Below, one piece after another: positions 57,079 to 64,000 of a stretch of DNA of 64,000 nucleotides. The position numbers were made by a program, and so were the translations under genes. This DNA comes from QHXQ01 sp963788965 (lineage in GTDB: Bacteria > Acidobacteriota > Blastocatellia > Pyrinomonadales > Pyrinomonadaceae), in assembly GCA_963788965.1 (NCBI GenBank), contig CAWBIK010000004.1, positions 1 through 64,000 on the forward strand, in the 5' to 3' direction. The notes under the pieces are model-generated. The model did not search any database and was not told the DNA's origin. It saw only the letters and a program-made list of their open reading frames with translations. Position 1 is the first letter of the stretch. Every line of letters begins with the position of its first letter.

Positions 57079-60000
57079 CGCGCGCCATCTTAGCAGCGAT
57101 CTCAACCAACGCGGGACTGCGCGGCAGATCGCCGAGCCAATCGGCCAGCCGCGTGTGTAACTCGGCACGTGTCACCGAGCCGTGATTGAGATCGGGCGGC
57201 GGCACGGGCAGCGGTTCGGGCGGTGGGCTAAGCTCGAAGGCGCGTGCGACGAGGCGCACGTCGGCGCGTGCGAGCAGCGCGGGGTTTTCACCGCGCGCAA
57301 ATGCCTCGGCCAAGTAGCCTGCGCGGGCGGCGGCGGCCGACGATTTTTCGCGCGCCAACAGACTGAGCGAGCGCGCCAGATGTTGATGAAAGAGTGCGAG
57401 CGTGCGGCGTGCGGCGGCCCGCCCGCGCGCGACGATCTCCGCAAGCCGCGTCGAGGCCGCGATCAGATCGGCGGCGCGCATCAAACGGAACGAGCATGCG
57501 CAGACAGGTTGCTCGGCGAGCAACGCGCGCACGTTCAAGACGCAACGCGCTTGACGTAAGGCTGCGACGAGCGCGTCTGCCTCGCGTCGATGCTGGCTGG
57601 TGACGAAGGGCAAGTGCGCAAGCGCCTCGAACTCGCGCCACGCGTCGCCGCGCAACGTTTCATCCAGTGCTTGCCGGTCGCACTCCGCACCGACCGCGCG
57701 CTCGTGCAAGGCCGCGTAGTGCTCGACGTAGCGCGTATGAAACTCCTGCCACAGCAACTCGAAGCGCGCGCACGCGTCCGCGTCGAACAGACTGTGCGTG
57801 TCGTCGGCCCAGAGCAGCAACTCGCGGCGGGCACATTCGATCTCGGCGCGGCCGGTCGGCTCTGCGCCCGCGAGGTACGCGCGCACGCGCTCGCGCTCGG
57901 CCACGCCCTCGACGTAAGCCGCGAGGGCATCACGCTCGCCGACGCTTGCGGCGAACTGTTGGACCGAATGACCAAACGCATCGGCGACGCGCTGCAAGCC
58001 TTCTTCGAGTGAGATCGCATCGGCGAGCGTGGCCGCAGCAGCTTCGGCCGCAATTGAGAAGGTGCGGCGCACGGTCTTCAACAGTCGCCACGCGCGCAGC
58101 GTCAAGCCGCCGTCGGGCAACTGCTCGCACCGCGCCACAAGCGCGTGCGTGCGCCAATCTTCGAGCCACGCGGCCAGCGCCGTGCGGGCTGCCGCGCGCC
58201 CTGCTGCATCAGCCACGGACGGCAGTTTGTCGTCGCCCAATAACAGCCGCGCCCATGCTGTTAACTCTTCGGTGTCGTGTTGCGAGGCAGTGGCGCGCGC
58301 AACGCCGGTCACGTCGGTCCAGTCGAATTCTTCGATATGCACGCCGCGACCCACGCGCGCACCGGCCGACGTGACAAGTTCGAGGCGGCGTTGTGCGACG
58401 AGCGCGGCGACGACTAAGCGTTGCGCGGCGGGCACGAGGCCGAACGGCGCGCTGCCCAGAGCCGCTTGTAGTTCGGCGGTCGAGACGCCGCCCATGCCGG
58501 ACTGTTCGACGTGCGCGAGTACGGCCTGACACCACGGTTGCGCGAGGACGGTGGTGTTGCATTCAAGCGTGTACGCGTCGTCGCGTTTGACGGCGAGGCC
58601 GAGCGGGAGCGCGAACTGTTCGATCTGCGTCTGCGCGTCCTGTTCAGGCACAACGCCCAACATGCATTCGACGAGGTGCGCGCAGTCCGACTCGTTCAAG
58701 ATCGCGGGGAACTGCGGGTGCTGCGGGTAGCGCGCGGCGAAGGGCGCGTCGAGCAGTTGCGCGAGCAACGCGCCGAGCGTCGGCACGGACTTCATGCGCG
58801 CACCGAGCGAGAGGCGCGCGCCGGCCAAAGTGATCGCGCCGTCGTCCAGATAGAGACGCGTCCAGATGCGTTCGCCTTGCGTGGCTAAGGTGGTGTGTGC
58901 GGCGAGCGTGGCTTCGACGAACTCGCCCAAGGCCGGGTCCGTGTGCAGCGCCAACAGACGCCGCAGTGTGAGCGCGTCGCCGTCCGTTAAAGCGCCGGGT
59001 TGCCAGAGCAACGTGACGGGGCGACGCGTGTGCAGGTCAGACTTCGCGCGCGCATCGTCGGCCGGGGCGGCTTGAGTTGCACCGGGCACGTGCGGCGCGA
59101 GCGTGAGCAACTCCCATTCATAGTGCGCCGCTTCGGGTTGTGCATCTGGCGCGGCCGGGGCGACGGTTGAGATTGTTGCTATGGTGCGCTGTTCTATGAG
59201 GCGGCCGCGCCGGCTCGCGCCGCGCCAATCGATGTGCAGATCAAAGGTCGTTGTGTCCGTGTCATTGGCAGAGGCGGGCCAGTCGTTGAAGCGTGCGCGG
59301 GCGAAGGTGCGGAGCAGCGTGTGGAGCGCGGCTTCGTCCGTTGGCAGGCGTGCGACGGCGGCGTCGAGCGCGGCCTCGAACTCGCCGCCTTCACCCGTGG
59401 CGAAGCGATAGTGCGGCTCGCCTTGATGGACGCGCGCGGTGAGGCCGCCGATGGGCGCGAGTGCGGCAAGGCGTTCGAGCGTCGCGGCGATGCGTTGGAT
59501 GGCGGCTTGCGGCGCGGCTTCGTCGTGGAACAGCAGCGCAGCGCACAGGTCGCGTGCGGACGCGCCGCGCCCGTCGAGCGACAGGATGAACAGCAGTTTG
59601 AGGACGAGTCGCACTTGCAAGCGTTGCAAGGCCGGAAACTGGCCGACACCGTTCGTACTCAACTCGTCGTAAGTGGCGAAGGCGGCTTGCAGGTCGGCGG
59701 CGCGGCGCAGTTCCTCTTCGGTGCGGTCGAACACTTCGTCGAGCAGGATGAGCGAGAGCGCGGGCCGGTTGAGCGCCTGCAAGGCGGCGCGCGCCGTGAA
59801 CGGCAGGAAGGCGAACGTCGGCGCGTAGAGGCGCACGGCCGCCGCCACGTCCGCGACAAGCGGGTGGACGGGATAGAGCGCGGCGAAGCGTTGCTCGCTC
59901 CAATTGAAATTAGGGATGGTGTGGCGGAGCGTTAGATATAACTCGTGCAGGGCGGTGCGCGCCTGCGCCTGCTTGCGCAGCAGATAGTTGTCGGCGACGC

Positions 60001-60693
60001 GATAGAGATGTTCTTGTTCGAGGTAGTCGATCTGATAGGTCTGCGCGAGCGCGACGTTGATGCCGTCCGCGCCCGCGATGTCGTCGTCGAGCGCGAGGGC
60101 GACGTAGGCATCCGTGGTCGCGGCAGCGGCGGACAGTTGACTGAGAAGCGGGCCGTCGTCGCGTTCGACGCGCTGCTCGCGCCCGTAGGCGGTATCGACG
60201 ATGAGGACGAGCGTTGCGCCGCTACAGTGTGCGACGGCCGCGCCGACGAGGGCCGGCGGGTCTTCGGCCAGTCGGCCGCCACGTCGCGCCCGAAGGCCCC
60301 GATGCAGGCGGCGCGCAACTCTTCGCCGAGCGTCGGGCGTGTGCCGCGTTCGACGCGGACGACTTTGAAGCGTCGCCCCGCGAGTCGCTTGGCGCTGACG
60401 GCGACGTGCGCGTCCGTGACGCGCGGGCGCAGTTCGGGCGCGGCGACGAGCGCGGCGAAGGTCGCCAGCAAATGGCTCTTGCCGACGCCGCGCAGCCCCG
60501 CCAGCGCGCGCGCCGTGCCGCGCCCCGCGGGCAGGTCGGCCAAAGCGTCGAGCCAGCGCGCGAGCAGGTCTGAGGTCGCGTCGGTGAAGCGATAGGCGGC
60601 GAGGACGCGCGCCGGGTCGGCGGTAAAGTCCTTAACCTCGTCGAAGGCTTGCGGCTCGACGTAGTCCTTGATCTTATCTTGGGATCGTTTCAT
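57068..60693 (-). CDS. large P-loop ATPase (DUF6079/BrxC-like), one frame break
   Basis: About 1208 codons. N-terminus MKRSQDKIKDYVEPQAFDEV, then Walker A GLRGVGKSHLLATFAALV (~residue 68), and after a frame change near 60265 a Walker-B-like LVLIVDTAYG. A long helical body follows (YQIDYLEQEHLYRVADNYLL, FAALYPVHPLVADVAAAVRL, RPALSLILLDEVFDRTEEEL) and the C-terminus is winged-helix-like and helical. Layout and size resemble DUF6079-type ATPases, which include BrxC of BREX defence, but no methylase, PglZ or other BREX gene is nearby. Role unknown; possibly DNA- or chromosome-associated. Confidence 0.7.
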
Positions 60694-61187
60694 GCCCTGT
60701 GCTCGTTGGAGAGATGGCTTGGGCGACCGTGAGGCCCGTCACGGCGCGGGGTGGGTGGGGCCACATCCGAATCTAGCACGCGGGCACGCGCGGGCGCAAT
60801 AAATATACTCGCGGACGTGTTTACTATACTTTTCCGGGCGCGCTGTTATAATGCCCGCGACCGAAACGTAAAGCCGACAAGACAAGCGCCCCACTCAACT
60901 GATCCGGCTCGAACATTTTGCGCGGCGGGCGCGCAAACGCGAACGCGCCCGGCCGCATCAAAGTGTTACGCGACCGCCGCACTAGTCAGTTCGCATACAT
61001 TGCCGGACGAGACGTTTACGGCGGCGGACGCGCCTCGTAATAGCAAAGACGCGAGAGTTCAACGCCGCCAGTTCCCTTTGGATGGGACGCGCGGCCAGGT
61101 CAAACCGGACGACGAGGCGACGCGGCAGTTCCCTTCGACTCTCCCCGGCGCTCATTTAAGTTCGCAGCAGTTTTCGGAGATTCCACC
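60694..61187. other. divergent intergenic region, no gene seen
   Basis: About 490 bp between the large ATPase and the M48 gene. An AT-rich island (60798-60855) holds likely promoters in both directions; the rest reads as leader. The long plus-strand frame across it has no family likeness. Confidence 0.5.
60847..60852 (+). promoter_or_regulatory. probable -10 element, TATAAT
   Basis: Consensus TATAAT; a TTTACT 21 bp upstream is a poor -35. It would give the M48 gene a leader of ~330 nt. Confidence 0.45.
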
Positions 61188-62414
61188 ATGTTCAGCCAAC
61201 TCGCACGCAGTTTCACGGCGACGGCGCTCGCCCTCAGCCTGCTCGGCAGCACGATTGCAGCCGCGCAGACACCGACGCAGCCGGCCGCCGCGCCGAGCGC
61301 GCAGGACAAGAAAGATAAGAAAGCCAAGCCGGAGCAGAAGACGGACGCCGCACAGACGGCCGCCGCTGACAACGATCCGAAGCGCCCGCTCTCGACCAAC
61401 GAAGACCCGCGCAAGATCGGTCAACGCAACATCAACACGGGCATCTGGGCGAAGATGGCCGGCTCACTCGAAAAAGAAGTGGCGCTTGGCCGGCAGTTAG
61501 CCGCCGAAGTTGATCGTGAAGCGAAGTTCGTTGACGACCCCGTTATCACCGAGTACATCAACCGCGTCGGGCAGAACATCGTGCTTCACTCGGACTCGAA
61601 GATTCCCTTCACCATCAAAGTTATCGACTCGGACGAGGTCAACGCCTTCGCGTTGCCGGGCGGCTTCTTCTACGTCAACAAGGGTTTGATCCTTGCGGCG
61701 GACAACGAAGCCGAGGTCGCGGGCGTGATGGCGCACGAGATCGCGCACGTCGCCGCGCGCCACGCCGTCGAGAATCAAGCGAAGGGCAACGCCATGGAGA
61801 TCGGCGCGATGCTCGGCTCGATCTTCACGGGCGGCATCACAGGCATGATCTACCAGAACCTCGCGGGCTTCGGCTTGCTGGCGGCGTTTCTGAAATTCAG
61901 CCGCGCAGCCGAAACTGAGGCGGACAAGTTGGGCGTGCAGTATATGTACGCCGCCGGTTACGATCCGGGCGCGATGTCCACGATGTTTGAAAAGCTCGCG
62001 GCGCAGAATAAGAAGAAGCCGGGCTTCATCTCCAAGGCGTTCGCCACGCACCCGCAGTCGGTTGATCGCTTGGAGACGGCGCGCGTTCTCGTCGCCCGCT
62101 TCCCCGAACGCGAGGAGTACGTGCTCAGCACCTCCGAGTTCCAACGCGTGAAGGGGCGGCTGTTGCGGCTGTCGAATGCGAAAGCCTCGACGGCGGGCGC
62201 GCTGGCCGACGAGAGTGGTCAGCCGAAGCGGCCGACCTTGAAGCGTCGTCAGCCGACGCCGGACGATCCGGGCGCGACCGGCACAAGCACGGGCGACCAG
62301 CAGCCGACGAAGGTAGAAGAACCGCCCAAGCTAAAGCGGCGCGATCAGACGCCGACCACGCAGCCGACGACAACGACGACGCCACAGACGCCGCCGCCAA
62401 GCGACAATCCATAA
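61188..62414 (+). CDS. M48 family secreted zinc metalloprotease
   Basis: 408 aa with a signal peptide (ALALSLLGSTIAAAQ). A Lys/Ala/Gln-rich linker is followed by the conserved EKEVALGRQLAAEVDREAKF, NAFALPGGFFYVNKG and zinc site GVMAHEIAHVAARHA, third ligand region SRAAETEADKLGVQY, and ATHPQSVDRLETAR. This is the periplasmic BepA/LoiP-like group. The C-terminal ~80 residues are Thr/Pro-rich (KRRQPTPDDPG, then PTTQPTTTTTPQTPP), probably disordered. CGGAG sits ~9 nt before ATG 61188. Paralogue of the gene at 19709 but with a different C-terminus. Confidence 0.92.
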   Translation: MFSQLARSFTATALALSLLGSTIAAAQTPTQPAAAPSAQDKKDKKAKPEQKTDAAQTAAADNDPKRPLSTNEDPRKIGQRNINTGIWAKMAGSLEKEVALGRQLAAEVDREAKFVDDPVITEYINRVGQNIVLHSDSKIPFTIKVIDSDEVNAFALPGGFFYVNKGLILAADNEAEVAGVMAHEIAHVAARHAVENQAKGNAMEIGAMLGSIFTGGITGMIYQNLAGFGLLAAFLKFSRAAETEADKLGVQYMYAAGYDPGAMSTMFEKLAAQNKKKPGFISKAFATHPQSVDRLETARVLVARFPEREEYVLSTSEFQRVKGRLLRLSNAKASTAGALADESGQPKRPTLKRRQPTPDDPGATGTSTGDQQPTKVEEPPKLKRRDQTPTTQPTTTTTPQTPPPSDNP

Positions 62415-62445
62415 CTCTTTCCGCAGCCGACCCGCTAGCGAACGA

Positions 62446-62486
62446 AAGCGGCGCGCAAGTGTTTCGTGAACACCTGCGCGCCGCTT
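62446..62486. terminator. bidirectional hairpin terminator
   Basis: 18-bp stem with one mismatch (62446-62463 with 62469-62486), 5-nt loop, between the M48 gene and the convergent globin gene. Confidence 0.8.
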
Positions 62487-62521
62487 CCGGTTTTGCGCCC
62501 TTGCTGTGTCGAGCGACCTGC

Positions 62522-63085
62522 TTACATCTTCTTGTCGTTCTTCATCGCGGGGCCGGCGTCGATCTTACTCTTCGGCAATGGCTTGGCGGGTTTGAAGTTG
62601 GGCGGGAGCGGCGTGCCCGTCGCGTTGCCGGGCACTTCGACGATCTGATCCTTGAGCGGGGCCAGCGCGCCGAGCAGTTCGTTCTTCTCCGCCGCCGGCA
62701 CGTTGAACTTGTCGAGCGCCGCCACGAGGTCTTCCACGAGCGCGTTGAACTCGCCCTCTGTGACCTTCATGTTCTTATGCGACTTCTTCATGTCGTTGCC
62801 CGTGTACTTGCACGGGCCGCCCGTCGCCGCGCAGACCTGCTCGACGAGAAAGTGCGTGACGCGCGCCCCATCCGATTTGGCGAACTTCTTGTTGATGCGT
62901 TCGTCGGCGACGACGCGGCCGACGAACTCGCCGATCACTGCTTTGATCGCGTCTAATCCGCCGAGTCGCTCATAGAGCGACTTCTGCGCGGGCTGGTTGG
63001 CTGCGATGCTCCCCTGCGCGGCGGCGCTGACGGCGAGCGCGCCGAGCAGACAGAGAGCCATCACCACTGCTGTTAGTTTTCGCAT
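62522..63085 (-). CDS. exported group I truncated hemoglobin
   Basis: 187 aa. Signal peptide (VVMALCLLGALAVSAAAQG) then a 2-on-2 globin: SLYERLGGLDAIKAVIGEFV, RINKKFAKSDGARVTHFLVE, the proximal His in NDMKKSHKNMKVTEGEFNAL, and a C-terminal helix ending LKDQIVEV. The Cys pair QVCAATGGPCKY is common in truncated globins of soil bacteria. After the fold comes a Pro/Lys-rich tail of ~35 residues. Truncated globins bind O2 or NO; export to the periplasm is unusual among characterised members. The ATG is preceded by AAGGAGAAT. Confidence 0.9.
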   Translation of the reverse strand: MRKLTAVVMALCLLGALAVSAAAQGSIAANQPAQKSLYERLGGLDAIKAVIGEFVGRVVADERINKKFAKSDGARVTHFLVEQVCAATGGPCKYTGNDMKKSHKNMKVTEGEFNALVEDLVAALDKFNVPAAEKNELLGALAPLKDQIVEVPGNATGTPLPPNFKPAKPLPKSKIDAGPAMKNDKKM

Positions 63086-63526
63086 GCGTTCATTCTCCTT
63101 AAGTCAGAAATTGTGGTAAGACTGCCCCGCCGAGTGGACGGCGACGTTAAGATTCGGAAGCGCCCGGCTTGTTGCCCACCCTAACTTGAAGCTTTGCCCA
63201 AGAACAAAACGCGAGGCGGAGTGCCCTTTATAGACTGATGTGCGTGCTGCCGGTCGTTCTGCACGATATACGGACTGAGGTTCAGACCGGATGCCAGCCG
63301 CGCGCAACGCGAGGAGTGCCGGCCGGATGTTAAGTTGAGCCGGGCGCGATGATACACGAATTTGCCCGTTGTGGCTGTTAAATTTTGCGTGCCGTGCGGT
63401 CGGCGTCCGCGGGCAAGCTGCCCGTTTAACGCAAGGGCAAACGCCCCCGTCACCTTGACAACATTCCGCACACTTAAGTATTCTAGCCGTTCGCGTTTTA
63501 GACGCTAATTTCCGAGAGAGTTATCT
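63086..63526. other. divergent intergenic region
   Basis: About 440 bp between the globin gene (-) and rplM (+). Short open frames here show no family likeness. It contains the rplM promoter at 63455. Confidence 0.5.
63455..63484 (+). promoter_or_regulatory. sigma70-type promoter of rplM
   Basis: TTGACA (63455-63460), 18-bp spacer, TATTCT (63479-63484). Transcription would start near 63491, giving a ~35-nt leader with GAGAGAG just before the ATG at 63527. Confidence 0.72.
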
Positions 63527-63979
63527 ATGTCAACATACTTTCCCAGCGGGCAAGGGCTTGCTGATAAACGCAGGTGGTACGTCGTGGACGCGGCGGGGCA
63601 GACGGTCGGCCGGCTGGCGACTGAGATAGCGCGCATCCTGAGCGGCAAGAACCGGCCCGATTACACGCCGTTCCTCGACATGGGCGATCACGTCATCGTC
63701 ATCAATGCCCGCGCGGCCGTCTTCAAAGGCTCGAAAGCCGACCAGAAAGTCTATCGCTGGCACACGCTCTATCCCGGCGGCTTGCGCGAAATCTCCGTGC
63801 GCGATCAGTTTGCCAAGCACCCGGAGCGCGTCATTGAGTTGGCGGTCAAAGGCATGTTGCCGAAGTCGAAGCTCGGTCGCGCGATGGCCAAGAAGCTGAA
63901 AGTTTATGCCGGGGCGGAACACCCGCACACGGCGCAGCAGCCCGTGGCGCTTGAGGTTAAGACAAGCACGCGGCAGTAA
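63527..63979 (+). CDS. rplM: 50S ribosomal protein L13
   Basis: 150 aa, normal length. Conserved RRWYVVDAAGQTVGRLATEI, ARILSGKNRPDYTPFLDMGD, HVIVINARAAVF, YRWHTLYPGGLREIS and AVKGMLPKSKLGRAMAKKLK, then the GAEHPH end. L13 is an early assembly protein of the large subunit. In most bacteria rpsI follows directly; the window ends 21 nt after the stop, so this cannot be checked. Confidence 0.97.
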   Translation: MSTYFPSGQGLADKRRWYVVDAAGQTVGRLATEIARILSGKNRPDYTPFLDMGDHVIVINARAAVFKGSKADQKVYRWHTLYPGGLREISVRDQFAKHPERVIELAVKGMLPKSKLGRAMAKKLKVYAGAEHPHTAQQPVALEVKTSTRQ

Positions 63980-64000
63980 CTCGGTTAACCCTCCGCATAG

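Noticed and set aside
60751..61500. 249-codon plus-strand open frame over the divergent promoter region
   Set aside because: No motif; it spans the AT-rich promoter island and overlaps the M48 signal peptide out of frame.

Overview
The window is a 64 kb, GC-rich chromosomal segment, most likely from an Acidobacteriota genome and plausibly class Blastocatellia. This placement is inferred from gene content: an acidobacterial-type VWFA-related secreted protein, bacillithiol genes (bshC and ypdA), DUF885 and M48 secreted peptidases, a PQQ-repeat protein and several secreted proteins with pilin-like C-termini. No rRNA, tRNA, CRISPR array, insertion sequence or prophage module was found.

Layout. 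1-9.5 kb: 3' part of a UvrD/PcrA helicase, a large secreted protein, an OPT transporter and an M14 peptidase. 9.6-21 kb: VWFA protein, then on the minus strand an ABC1/UbiB kinase-like protein, a nucleotide pyrophosphatase/phosphodiesterase, RibF, an MBL hydrolase and a DUF1844 protein; MazG and a zinc-ribbon protein on plus; an M48 protease on minus. 21.5-29.2 kb (minus): gamma carbonic anhydrase, HisS, AspS, JAMM protease, DUF4870 protein and a DUF885-PrcB fusion. 29.4-33.3 kb (plus): PQQ protein and a tight three-gene operon of unknown membrane proteins. 33.3-35.7 kb: small accessory genes, including a four-gene minus-strand cluster (unknown 105 aa, zinc ribbon with membrane anchor, RNA polymerase omega-like, 56-aa Cys/His protein) and an excisionase-type HTH protein. 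35.9-42.9 kb (plus): phosphofructokinase, GreA, CDP-alcohol phosphatidyltransferase, biotin carboxylase and carrier protein, HAD phosphatase. 42.9-51.4 kb: a membrane protein with a gamma-glutamylcyclotransferase-like domain, MutL, BshC, a HOGA/DHDPS-type aldolase and YpdA. 51.8-64 kb: an unknown secreted pair, an ACT-malic enzyme, a DUF2520 protein, a large P-loop ATPase, a second M48 protease, a secreted truncated globin and ribosomal protein L13.

Two features dominate the window. First, about fourteen genes are interrupted by one-base frame changes, several beside G/C homopolymers and including genes that should be essential (hisS, ribF, accC). This points to indel errors in a long-read draft assembly rather than gene decay; such genes are annotated as whole loci with the break positions given. 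Second, the intergenic gaps hold several families of hairpins built from 7-8 base direct repeats. One family keeps a conserved loop while its stems change in a compensating way. These hairpins sit between genes, sometimes nested, and in places supply a start or stop codon.

Functionally, bshC, ypdA and perhaps the adjacent aldolase form a low-molecular-weight thiol locus. HisS, AspS, RibF, GreA, L13, MutL and PcrA are housekeeping genes. The peptidases, PQQ, VWFA and OPT proteins suggest a peptide-scavenging heterotroph with a complex envelope.
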